This document shows positions 17,237 through 25,163 of a stretch of DNA of 64,000 bases, one piece after another; positions within the stretch are counted from its first letter, which is position 1, and the number at the start of each line of letters is the position of its first letter. The notes under the pieces are model-generated. The model was not told the DNA's origin and ran no database searches. It saw only the letters and a program-made list of their open reading frames with translations. Origin of the DNA: Streptomyces sp. NBC_00691 (GTDB taxonomy: Bacteria > Actinomycetota > Actinomycetes > Streptomycetales > Streptomycetaceae); assembly GCF_036226665.1 (NCBI RefSeq), contig NZ_CP109007.1, positions 6,758,001 to 6,822,000 of the forward strand, given 5' to 3'. The position numbers and the translations under genes are program-made.

Positions 17237-18094
17237 TCAGGACACCCGGCACAGGATCTCGCCGTGCGGGACCATGAACCAGGCGTCCTCCCGCGTGCCC
17301 CACTCCCGCCAGGCGTCCGCGATCTCCGTGAGCTCCGCCCTCGTCGCGTGGCCGCCGGACACGGCCAGGTCGGCGTAGCCGGAGCCGGTCGTACGGTCCG
17401 CCCACAGGCCGCTCCACCAGGCGCGCTCCTCGGGCGTCGCGAAGCACCAGGTGCCGGCGGTCGTCGTGATGTCGGTGAAGCCGGCCTGCCGCGCCCAGGA
17501 GAACAGCCGCCGTCCCGCGTCCGGTTCGCCGCCGTTGGCCCGGGCGACGCGGTGGTACAGGTCCGACCAGCCGTCCAGGACGGGGTGTTCGGGATACCAG
17601 GCGAAGGCGCCGTAGTCGCTGTCGCGGGCCGCGACGACACCGCCGGGGCGGCACACCCGCCGCATCTCGCGCAGCGCCCGCACCGGGTCGCCGACGTGCT
17701 GGAGCACCTGGTGGGCGTGGACCACGTCGAAGGAGTCGTCGGGGAAGTCCAGGGCGTGGACGTCGGCGACGGCGAACTCGATGTTCTCCAGGCCGCGTTC
17801 GGCCGCCACGGTGCGGCCCCTGGTCAGGACCTCCTCGGCCGCGTCGACCGCGGTGACCCGGCCGGGGGAGACCAGGGCGGCCAGGTCGGCGCTGATGGTG
17901 CCGGGTCCGCAGCCCACGTCCAGGACGTCGAGCCCCGCGGAGAGCGCGGGCAGCAGGTAGGCCGCGGAGTTGGCGGCCGTCCGCCAGTTGTGCGAGCGCA
18001 GGACCGACTCGTGGTGGCCGTGGGTGTAGACGGCCGTCTCGTGGACCGTCTCGTCGGCGGCGGGGTGCGCGGAAGGGGTGGAGGCATGCGTCAT
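17237..18094 (-). CDS. Class I SAM-dependent methyltransferase (UbiE-like)
   Basis: A 285-residue Rossmann methyltransferase. Motif I is LDVLDVGCGPGTISADLA near residue 57, with the acidic end of strand 2 at VTAVDAAEEVL and motif post-I at FAVADVHALDFPDDSFDVV. The C-terminal ~100 residues form a substrate cap. The substrate cannot be inferred. ATG start after GGGAG. It lies 102 bp downstream of a GNAT gene on the same strand. Confidence 0.88.
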   Translation of the reverse strand: MTHASTPSAHPAADETVHETAVYTHGHHESVLRSHNWRTAANSAAYLLPALSAGLDVLDVGCGPGTISADLAALVSPGRVTAVDAAEEVLTRGRTVAAERGLENIEFAVADVHALDFPDDSFDVVHAHQVLQHVGDPVRALREMRRVCRPGGVVAARDSDYGAFAWYPEHPVLDGWSDLYHRVARANGGEPDAGRRLFSWARQAGFTDITTTAGTWCFATPEERAWWSGLWADRTTGSGYADLAVSGGHATRAELTEIADAWREWGTREDAWFMVPHGEILCRVS

Positions 18095-18196
18095 CGGAGC
18101 GACTCCCTCGGTGTGGGTGCGTGCTCACCACCGTACGCAGGGATGTCGCATGATGAGATTCGTGTCTTGACATGTGGACGGCGCTCAAGTGGCGCC

Positions 18197-18715
18197 TCAG
18201 GTGAACAGGTCTCTCCGGTAACGGAGTTCCTCGAGCACCCGGCCTCCTGTCTCCTCCCGCACGGCCTCGCCGTCCGCGCGCCAGCCCGCCGCCTCGTAGA
18301 AGCGGCGCCCCCGCGCGTTCCCCGCGAACACCCACAGCGCCGCCGTGCGGAACCCGGCCGCGACGACGGCCTCCGTGGAAGCCGCGAGAAGAGCCCGCCC
18401 GATCCCCGTGCCCCACACCTCCGGCAGGGCGTAGAGGGCGGCCAGTTCGGCCGTGGTCCGCCCGTCGAAGGTGCCGTCCGGCCAGGCCCGGAGGCTGGAG
18501 AACGCCCGTACCCGCCCGTCGGGTCCCGTCTCGACCAGGACCGTGGGCCGTTCCGGGGCGGCGAGGCGGGCCCGCCAGACGGCGGTGCGCTCCTCGACGT
18601 CCAGGGTGTCCAGGTAGGCGGCGGGCAGCAGGTCGCGGTAGGCGGCCCGCCAGGACAGCACGTGCGCGGCGGCGATCCCCGCCGCGTCCTCGGCGAGGGC
18701 TTCTCGAATCGGCAT
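18197..18715 (-). CDS. GNAT family N-acetyltransferase
   Basis: A 172-residue protein beginning MPIREALAEDAAGIAAAHVL, with acetyl-CoA-binding motif A around residues 90-120 (ELAALYALPEVWGTGIGRAL) and the motif B end NARGRRFYEAAGWRADG. Start placed at the ATG that gives the usual GNAT N-terminus; the frame extends 60 nt upstream without similarity. Acceptor substrate unknown. Probably co-transcribed with the methyltransferase downstream. Confidence 0.87.
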   Translation of the reverse strand: MPIREALAEDAAGIAAAHVLSWRAAYRDLLPAAYLDTLDVEERTAVWRARLAAPERPTVLVETGPDGRVRAFSSLRAWPDGTFDGRTTAELAALYALPEVWGTGIGRALLAASTEAVVAAGFRTAALWVFAGNARGRRFYEAAGWRADGEAVREETGGRVLEELRYRRDLFT

Positions 18716-18914
18716 GTCGCATTGTCGGCCGGACGCCGCCCCCGCCGCCTCGCAATTACGGCCCGCCCTCCGCACCCGCCATCACACTTCCGGCCCCCCT
18801 GCCGCGGCCGGCTCCGCACCTGCGGCGAGCAGGGTCGTCAGGCCGTCCGGACCGACCTGACGAACCCCCTGTTTCAGCACCGTGAACGGGCCGTCCGGAC
18901 GGCCTCCGCGCCCC

Positions 18915-18920
18915 TAGGAT
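18915..18920 (+). promoter_or_regulatory. -10 hexamer TAGGAT of the molybdopterin oxidoreductase gene
   Basis: TAGGAT is a near-ideal actinobacterial -10 and lies 52 bp before the chosen GTG start, in the divergent gap opposite the GNAT gene. Confidence 0.5.
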
Positions 18921-18971
18921 CGGCCGCGCCGCCGCCCGGTGGTGCGCCTCTCCCACGTGCCGAGGAGTCCC

Positions 18972-20219
18972 GTGCCGAACTCGCCCGCGCCCGCCCGCCG
19001 TTCCGTGCTGAAGGTCCTCGCGGCGGCCCCGGCGGTCTCCGCCCTCGGCGGGCTCGCCACCGCCACCCCCGCCACCGCCGCGCCCGCCCCCGCCGCCCTA
19101 CCTGGACACGCGCCCGGGCCCGCCGCCCCCCTCGCCGCGCCCGGCATCGTCAAGGCCCTCCCGGCCGAGCACTTCACCGTCCGGGGCACCAACGCCGAGG
19201 CGCGCTTCGACGGCTTCGGGGACACCGGCCTCCTCACCCCCGTGGACCGCTTCTTCGTCCGGAACCACACCACCACCCCCGTCCTCGACGCCGCCGACTG
19301 GCGCCTGACCCTCTGGGGCGACGGTCTCCACGGCCGCGCCCCGGTCCACTTCACCTACGGACAGCTCCGGGACCTGCCCTCCGTCACCCGAACGGCCCTG
19401 ATCGAGTGCGCCGGCAACGGCCGCAGCCTCTACACGAGCCAGCAGGGCGAGCCGGTCACCGGCACCGCCTGGACCCTCGGGGCCGTCGGAGCCGCCCGCT
19501 GGCGCGGGGTGCGCCTCGCCGACGTGCTGCGACGGGCCGGGATCGCCCGCGACGCGGTAGCCCTCCAGCCGCGCGGCCTCGACGACCCGTACGTCTCCGG
19601 CGGGATCGACTACGGCCGGGTCCGCCGCCCGCTGCCGGTCGCCAAGGCCTTCGACGACGTGATCCTCGCGTACGAGATGAACGGCGAGCCCCTCCCGTAC
19701 GACCACGGCCACCCGGTACGGCTCGTCGTGCCCTCCTGGGTCGGCATCGCCTCCATCAAATGGCTCGGCGACATCGAGGTCTCCACCCGCCCGCTCACCT
19801 CGCCCTGGTCCACGGACTGGTACCGCCTCTTCGGCGACGCCCACCCGGCCGGCGGCAGCGCCCCGATCAGCCGCCAGACGGTCAAGTCCGGCTACCAGCT
19901 GCCCTTCGGCGCCACCCTGGAGGCCGGCCGTGCCCACCGGCTGACCGGCAGGGCCTGGTCCGCGCACGCGCCCGTTCGGACGGTCGAGGTGTCCACCGAC
20001 GGCGGCGCGCACTGGCGGCGGGCCCACCTCCACGACATCCCGCGGCGGGACGGCTGGGTCCGGTGGAGCACCCCTTGGCTCCCGCGCGCCACGGGGCCGG
20101 TCACCCTGCTCTCCCGGACCACCGACACCGCCGGTAACACCCAGCCCGAGCGGGCCGTCCACAACACCCAGGGCTATCTCTTCAACGCCGTCGTGCGTCA
20201 CCCCGTGACCGTCGCCTGA
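18972..20219 (+). CDS. Tat-exported sulfite-oxidase-family molybdopterin oxidoreductase
   Basis: A protein of about 415 residues with a twin-arginine signal (ARRSVLKVLAAAPAVSALGG), so it is exported folded. The molybdopterin domain has the cofactor cysteine in LIECAGNGRS; DHGHPVRLVVPSWVGIASIKW is the conserved core of the family. The C-terminal ~120 residues form the Ig-like dimerisation domain (VRTVEVSTDGGAHWRRA). GTG 18972, preceded by GAGGAG, is preferred; an in-frame GTG at 18939 would add 11 residues. The physiological substrate (sulfite or another oxyanion or sulfoxide) is not predictable. Confidence 0.88.
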   Translation: MPNSPAPARRSVLKVLAAAPAVSALGGLATATPATAAPAPAALPGHAPGPAAPLAAPGIVKALPAEHFTVRGTNAEARFDGFGDTGLLTPVDRFFVRNHTTTPVLDAADWRLTLWGDGLHGRAPVHFTYGQLRDLPSVTRTALIECAGNGRSLYTSQQGEPVTGTAWTLGAVGAARWRGVRLADVLRRAGIARDAVALQPRGLDDPYVSGGIDYGRVRRPLPVAKAFDDVILAYEMNGEPLPYDHGHPVRLVVPSWVGIASIKWLGDIEVSTRPLTSPWSTDWYRLFGDAHPAGGSAPISRQTVKSGYQLPFGATLEAGRAHRLTGRAWSAHAPVRTVEVSTDGGAHWRRAHLHDIPRRDGWVRWSTPWLPRATGPVTLLSRTTDTAGNTQPERAVHNTQGYLFNAVVRHPVTVA

Positions 20220-20313
20220 AGCGACGCCTGGAGCGGCGGAACCGGCCGAACCTTCGTATAAAGGGCACGGGGGTGCCGTGCCGGCGCCCCCGTGCGCTCA
20301 GGAGGTACGGGAC

Positions 20314-21546
20314 ATGCGGCAGACGGCTCCGGACGGCCGCGGCCCGGTGCGCTACGGCCCTCCCGCCCCCGACACCGGCCTTCCCGTCCTGCCGGGACTC
20401 GCCGGGCTCCTCGCCGCCGCCGCCGGACGGACCACCCCCGAGCCGCCCGGCGGCGGCCCCGTCCTGCGCGAGGCCGCCGCCGGCTACTGGTGGCGCCGCG
20501 GCCTGCGCACCCACCCCGAGGACGTCGTGGCCGGCCCCGGCGCCCCCGCGCTGCTGCTCGCCCTGATCGCCGCCCACGGCGGCGACCTCCTGCTGCCCCG
20601 GCCCTGCCCCGCCTGGTGGACCCCGCAAGCCCGCCTCCTCGGCCGCCCGGCCTACCACGTGCCGACCCCCGCCGAGGCGGGCGGCGTCCCCGACCCGTAC
20701 GCCCTCCTGGAGACCGTCCGGCGGATCCGCGCCGAGGGCGGCACCCCGCGCGTCCTCCTGCTCTCCGTCGCCGACGACCCCACCGCCACGGTCGCCCCGC
20801 CCGAACTCGTCCGCGAGGCCTGCGAGGCCGCCGTCGCCGAGGGCCTGCACGTCATCAGCGACGAGACCTGGCGCGACACCCGCCACCACCCCGAGGACAC
20901 CGTGCTCCTCAGTCCCGCCGAGATGTGCCCCGACGACGTGACCGTCCTGTCCGACCTCGGCGGCGCCCTCACCCCGGCCGCCTGGCCCTGCGCCGTCGCC
21001 CGCTTCCCGCCCACCGATCCGTCGCGCGCCGACCGTTGGACCGACCGCCGCGCCCGCGTCCTCGACGTGCTCACCGCCCTCGGTGCCGTCGTCCCCGGGC
21101 CGGTCGCCCCCGCCGCCGCGCACGCCCTCGACGAACCCGAGGACGTCACCGTACGGGCCCGGCGCGCCGCCGACGTCCACGGCCGACTGGCCGCGGCCGC
21201 GCACCGCGCGGTCCTCGCCGCCGGAGCGCTGGCCCGGCCGCCGCAGGCGGGCCGCCACCTCTACGCCGACCTCGGGCCGCTCCGGGCCGGTCTCGCCGCC
21301 CGGGGCGTCACCGACTCCCTGGAGCTCGAGAGCCACCTCGGCGCGCGCCTCGGCGCTCCCGCGACCGGCGGCCACCGCTTCGGCGACGAGATCGGCGCCC
21401 TGCGCGTCAGGTTCGGCACCGGCATGTTCCTCGGCCGCACGGAGGAGGAGCGGGCGGAGACGCTCGCTGCGCGGGACCCGGAGACGCTTCCCCATGTGGC
21501 TTCGAGGCTGCGGGAGTTCGGAGGAATCCTGGAGGAACTCCGGTGA
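20314..21546 (+). CDS. Aminotransferase class I/II fold protein with no lysine
   Basis: A 410-residue protein with fold-type I aminotransferase architecture: GPGAPALLLALIAAHGGDLL (residues ~75-95), a PRPCPAWWTPQARLLGRP segment, and GLHVISDETWRDTR, matching the conserved Asp that contacts the PLP ring nitrogen. At the expected site of the PLP lysine the sequence is VTVLSDLGGALTPAAWP, without Lys. The whole translated protein contains no lysine, so a normal internal aldimine cannot form. It may be a pseudo-enzyme with a regulatory or binding role. ATG start after AGGAGG; a GTGA overlap leads into a tiny ORF. Confidence 0.8.
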   Translation: MRQTAPDGRGPVRYGPPAPDTGLPVLPGLAGLLAAAAGRTTPEPPGGGPVLREAAAGYWWRRGLRTHPEDVVAGPGAPALLLALIAAHGGDLLLPRPCPAWWTPQARLLGRPAYHVPTPAEAGGVPDPYALLETVRRIRAEGGTPRVLLLSVADDPTATVAPPELVREACEAAVAEGLHVISDETWRDTRHHPEDTVLLSPAEMCPDDVTVLSDLGGALTPAAWPCAVARFPPTDPSRADRWTDRRARVLDVLTALGAVVPGPVAPAAAHALDEPEDVTVRARRAADVHGRLAAAAHRAVLAAGALARPPQAGRHLYADLGPLRAGLAARGVTDSLELESHLGARLGAPATGGHRFGDEIGALRVRFGTGMFLGRTEEERAETLAARDPETLPHVASRLREFGGILEELR

Positions 21547-21743
21547 CGGCGCCCCCGGCCGGCCGCCGGCCGAAGCGGGCGCGAGCCGCGGCGGCACGGG
21601 CCGTAGCCGTACGGGCCGTGCCCGCACGGGCCGTGGGCGCCGCGGCCGTACGAGCCGACCGCCCCCGAGCACCCCGAGCACCCGCACCGGCCCGGCCATC
21701 CGCACGAGCCGAACCATCCGCGCAGAACGGAGCCCGCAGATGA
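21543..21743 (+). CDS. Possible small Ala/Arg-rich coupled ORF
   Basis: A 66-codon frame whose GTG overlaps the upstream stop (GTGA) and whose TGA overlaps the next ATG (ATGA), so it bridges the two neighbours exactly. The product is Ala/Arg/Pro-rich with repeats such as ARAVAVRAVPARAVGAA. The same frame is open all through the upstream gene, so openness alone is no evidence. It may be a real coupling peptide or a chance result of GC-rich sequence. Confidence 0.3.
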   Translation: MTAPPAGRRPKRARAAAARAVAVRAVPARAVGAAAVRADRPRAPRAPAPARPSARAEPSAQNGARR

Positions 21744-22807
21744 CGGAACGGACGGCACCCCCCGCGCGGGCCGCCCAGGACGCCGCCCCCCAGGCCGATC
21801 CCGCCACCGCTCCCGCGTCCTCCCCCGCAACCGCACCCGCTCCCGTCCTCCATCCCGTCGGGCGGCTCCGCCTCGACTGGCCCCGCAGCTTCGCCGACCG
21901 GCTCACCGCACCGCTCCCCGGCGTCCGGGCCCTCGCCCGCCTCGCCCGCGAGGGAGCCGTCCGCCCCCGCCCCGAAGGCCTCCGCGACATCCCGCTGCTG
22001 CCCTTCGAACCGGGCCCGCTCCCGCCCGCGGGACCCGACACCCTCGCGATCACCTGGGCCGGGCACGCCAGTTGGGTGCTGCGGATGGGCGGGCTCACCG
22101 TCCTCACCGACCCCGTCTGGTCCCGCCGGATCTTCGGCACACCCGCCCGGCTCACCCCCGTCGGGGTCCGCTGGGAGGACCTGCCCCGCGTCGACGCTGT
22201 CGTCATCAGCCACAACCACTTCGACCACCTCGACGCCCCGACCCTGAAACGGCTCCCCCGGCACACCCCGGTCTTCGTCCCGGCCGGCCTCGGCCGCTGG
22301 TTCACCCGCCGCCGGTTCAACCGGGTCACCGAACTCGACTGGTGGGAGGCGGCCGAACTCGACGGCGTGCGCTTCGACTTCGTCCCCGCCCACCACTGGT
22401 CCAAGCGCACCCTCCTGGACACCTGCCGCTCCCTGTGGGGCGGTTGGGTGCTCACCGACCGGTCCGGTCGGCGCGTCCACTTCGCGGGGGACACCGGGTA
22501 CGGCCACTGGTTCGCCGAGATCGGCCACCGGTACCCCGGCATCGACCTGGCCCTGCTCCCGATCGGCGCCTACGATCCCCGCTGGTGGCTCAGCGACGTC
22601 CACACCGACCCGGAGGAGGCCGTCCGTGCCCACCAGGACCTCGGGGCGCGACGGATGGCCCCGATGCACTGGGCGACCTTCGTACTGTCCTCGGAGCCCG
22701 TCCTCGAACCCCTCACCCGGGTCAGGACCGCCTGGGAGCAGGCCGGACTGCGCCGCGAGGACCTGTGGGACCTGCCGGTCGGCGGCTCACGGGTCCTCGT
22801 GCCCTGA
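21740..22807 (+). CDS. MBL-fold metallo-hydrolase, NAPE-PLD/UlaG-like
   Basis: A 355-residue protein. After a Pro/Ala-rich N-terminus (~40 residues) comes a metallo-beta-lactamase fold with the metal motif HNHFDHLD near residue 158, ITWAGHASWVLRMGG before it, and later ligands in HFAGDTGYG and MAPMHWATF. NAPE-PLD-like members hydrolyse phosphodiesters of N-acyl lipids; UlaG-like members are lactonases. Start at ATG 21740, coupled through ATGA to the small upstream frame. Substrate unknown. Confidence 0.88.
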   Translation: MTERTAPPARAAQDAAPQADPATAPASSPATAPAPVLHPVGRLRLDWPRSFADRLTAPLPGVRALARLAREGAVRPRPEGLRDIPLLPFEPGPLPPAGPDTLAITWAGHASWVLRMGGLTVLTDPVWSRRIFGTPARLTPVGVRWEDLPRVDAVVISHNHFDHLDAPTLKRLPRHTPVFVPAGLGRWFTRRRFNRVTELDWWEAAELDGVRFDFVPAHHWSKRTLLDTCRSLWGGWVLTDRSGRRVHFAGDTGYGHWFAEIGHRYPGIDLALLPIGAYDPRWWLSDVHTDPEEAVRAHQDLGARRMAPMHWATFVLSSEPVLEPLTRVRTAWEQAGLRREDLWDLPVGGSRVLVP

Positions 22808-22887
22808 CCTCCGCGCCTCGACGGCGGAGCCCCGGCACTTTGAGTCCGGCCCTCGACGCCCCGGCACCCCGAGTTCCGGGGGCGGGG

Positions 22888-23547
22888 CTACCGCTCCGGC
22901 ACCCCGCCCACCTTCGCCCGCGACCCCCGGATCCGCCGCCACAGCGCCGGGACCGCGCTGATCAGCACCGTGAGGCCCACCGCGGCGACGACACCCTGCC
23001 AGGGCTCCGGGAACAGCGAACCGCCCAGGATCCCGATGAGCTGGTACGTCGCCGCCCACGCCAGGCAGGCCGCCAGGTCACCGCGGACGAACCGGCGCAG
23101 CGGCATCTCTGACAGCAGACACGCCAGCATCACCGGGATCCGGCCCGCCGGCACGAGCCGGGACAGGACGAGCACCGACACCTGATGCGTGTCGAGCCGC
23201 TCCTGCGCGTGGGCGAGCCGGTCCGGTGTCACCCGGCCCCGCAGCCTGGCCAGCCACCGCGAGCCGTTGCGCGAACGCACCCCGCGCTGCCCCAGCCAGT
23301 ACAGGGCCGTGTCCCCGAGGAGCGCCGCGAAAGCCGCCACCAGGAAGACGAGGAGCAGCGCGACCGGCGACGTCTGATGGAAGGCGACGACCGCCGCCGA
23401 ACTGACGATCGCGCCCGTCGGCACGACCGGTACCAGGGCGCCGAGCGCCACGAGGAGGAACAGGGAGGGGTAGCCGACGGCCTGCTGCGTCGACTCCGTC
23501 GGCAGCTCCCGTACCGCTGTCACGACCCCGGTGAGCCCGTGGATCAC
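22888..23547 (-). CDS. DedA family membrane protein
   Basis: A 219-residue integral membrane protein with about four to six hydrophobic segments. The DedA (VTT/SNARE-associated) features are visible: GAIVSSAAVVAF in the first re-entrant region, ALLGDTALYWLGQRGVR, and LSRLVPAGRIPVMLACLLSEMP with the functional Arg near residue 130. DedA proteins take part in membrane lipid (undecaprenyl phosphate or phosphatidylethanolamine) flipping and envelope homeostasis. GTG start. It lies 100 bp downstream of an MBL-fold gene on the same strand. Confidence 0.88.
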   Translation of the reverse strand: MIHGLTGVVTAVRELPTESTQQAVGYPSLFLLVALGALVPVVPTGAIVSSAAVVAFHQTSPVALLLVFLVAAFAALLGDTALYWLGQRGVRSRNGSRWLARLRGRVTPDRLAHAQERLDTHQVSVLVLSRLVPAGRIPVMLACLLSEMPLRRFVRGDLAACLAWAATYQLIGILGGSLFPEPWQGVVAAVGLTVLISAVPALWRRIRGSRAKVGGVPER

Positions 23548-23647
23548 CGGCGGCCACCCGGCCGCGCCGCGGGGGAGGACCGCGGGCCCCTTCCCGACCC
23601 GTCCGCCGTGGCCGCCGTCGCCGTGGCCCCGTCCGCCGTGGCCCCGG

Positions 23648-24427
23648 TCACCGTGCCACCTCCGGACGTACCCGCTCGCCGTGCCCGAGCAGATGCACCG
23701 CCACCTTCGGCGCCAGTCGTGCCGAGTGGCGTACGAACTCGTCGCCCGGCGCGTGGAACTCGTGCGGCCTGATCCCGTCCAGCCCGATCGGCCAGTACGT
23801 GCCGTAGTGCACCGGCACCGCCGCCGCGGGCGACAGCGCGGCGAGCGCCTCGGCCGCCCGGCCCGCGTCGAGATGGCCGTGCCCCAGGTACGGGCCCCAG
23901 CCGCCGACCGGCAGCAGCGCCACGTCCACCGGTCCCACCGCCTCCGCCATCCCGTCGAAGAGCCCGGTGTCCCCGGCGAAGTACGTCCGCGCCTCGCCCT
24001 CGACGACGTACCCGAGCGCGGGAGCCCGGTGCGGCCCCACCGGGAGCCGCCGTCCGTCGTGGAGCGCCGGCACGGCCCGTACCGTCACACCCTCGACCGT
24101 CACCGTGTCGCCCGGCTCCACCTCGGTGAGCCGCAGCCCGTTCCCGTCGAGCCTGCGCAGCCCCGGTACGGCGGCGGGGGCGCCGCGCGGCACGACGAGG
24201 AGCGTCCCGGGCGCGAGCCGGGCCAGCGACGGCAGGTGCAGATGGTCGGAGTGCAGGTGGGAGACGAGCACCGCCTCGGCGACCGCGGCCTCGGGCGGCG
24301 GCAGGGCGCCGCGCCGCCGCCGCAGATGCGCGAGCCGCCGCGCGAACAGCGGATCGGTGAGGAAGCGGACCCCGGAGTCCTCGACCGTGCAGGTCGCGTG
24401 ACCCCACCAGGTGACCTCCACCGGCAT
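23648..24427 (-). CDS. MBL-fold metallo-hydrolase (UlaG-like)
   Basis: A 259-residue metallo-beta-lactamase superfamily protein. MPVEVTWWGHATCTVEDSGV opens the fold; the metal motif HLHSDHLHL lies near residue 75, followed by ligands in FAGDTGLF near 155 and VPVHYGTYWP near 215. Start chosen at the ATG after GGAAGG; the frame extends 16 codons further upstream without similarity. Probably transcribed with the DedA gene. Confidence 0.87.
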   Translation of the reverse strand: MPVEVTWWGHATCTVEDSGVRFLTDPLFARRLAHLRRRRGALPPPEAAVAEAVLVSHLHSDHLHLPSLARLAPGTLLVVPRGAPAAVPGLRRLDGNGLRLTEVEPGDTVTVEGVTVRAVPALHDGRRLPVGPHRAPALGYVVEGEARTYFAGDTGLFDGMAEAVGPVDVALLPVGGWGPYLGHGHLDAGRAAEALAALSPAAAVPVHYGTYWPIGLDGIRPHEFHAPGDEFVRHSARLAPKVAVHLLGHGERVRPEVAR

Positions 24428-24561
24428 GCCGCCTTCCGTCGTCTCGGGTTCCCGCCGTCGTCCACCGCCGTTCACGATGTCCGCGCTCGTACCCTCACTC
24501 CGTATCGAGGGTAAATGTCCGGAGCGGGCGCCGGAGGATGTTCGGCCGTGCCGTCCCGCAG

Positions 24562-24567
24562 TAGGGT
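24562..24567 (+). promoter_or_regulatory. -10 hexamer TAGGGT, probable leaderless promoter
   Basis: TAGGGT ends 6 nt before the ATG at 24574, which lacks a clear Shine-Dalgarno. Confidence 0.45.
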
Positions 24568-24573
24568 CGGCCC

Positions 24574-24990
24574 ATGGACGACGTTCGGGTGGCGGCGATC
24601 GCCAGCCTCACCCCGCTCGAAGAGCTGGACAGTGAACCCTTCCTCGTGGACACGCGCCGCCAGCACGCGGTGTGTGCCCGCTGGGCCGACGACCAGGGGT
24701 ACGTGGTCGCACGCCAGTTGCTGTTCTACGGAATCCGGCCCGATCACGAGGCGCTGTGGGCGGACGTGGAGGCGGGGGCGGTCGACCTGTTCGTCGCCGC
24801 CAACGAGCGGGTCCTCGCGCGGGCGCTGACCTCCGTGCCCGGCTTCCGAGCGGAGTGCGCGCGGCGCGGGGTTCGGGTGGAGACCGCCTGTTCCGACGGG
24901 CCCGCCGGCGAACCGGAGTACGACGCGGCGGCCAAGGCGGGGGTCCACCGGCGGCTCTCGATGCCGACGGCCGGGTACGACGGCTGCTGA
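24574..24990 (+). CDS. Conserved hypothetical protein
   Basis: A 138-residue soluble protein (MDDVRVAAIASLTPLEELDS). Secondary-structure rhythm is alpha/beta (DQGYVVARQLLFYGIRPDH, DLFVAANERVLARALTSVPGF), but no motif allows a functional call. Transcribed alone and divergently from the MBL-fold/DedA pair. Confidence 0.65.
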   Translation: MDDVRVAAIASLTPLEELDSEPFLVDTRRQHAVCARWADDQGYVVARQLLFYGIRPDHEALWADVEAGAVDLFVAANERVLARALTSVPGFRAECARRGVRVETACSDGPAGEPEYDAAAKAGVHRRLSMPTAGYDGC

Positions 24991-25163
24991 CGTCGCCCGC
25001 TCGCGCGCGGTGAGCCGGCGTACGCCCGCACGCCCGTCCCCGCGTCGACGTCACGTACGGCACGACCCGTCTCCATCCACGACCTGACACACCCGGGCCG
25101 ATCACCGTCACCCGTTTCCCCCGCCGACCGTGGGCGTTGTGCCACGCTTGAGACAGGAAACGG

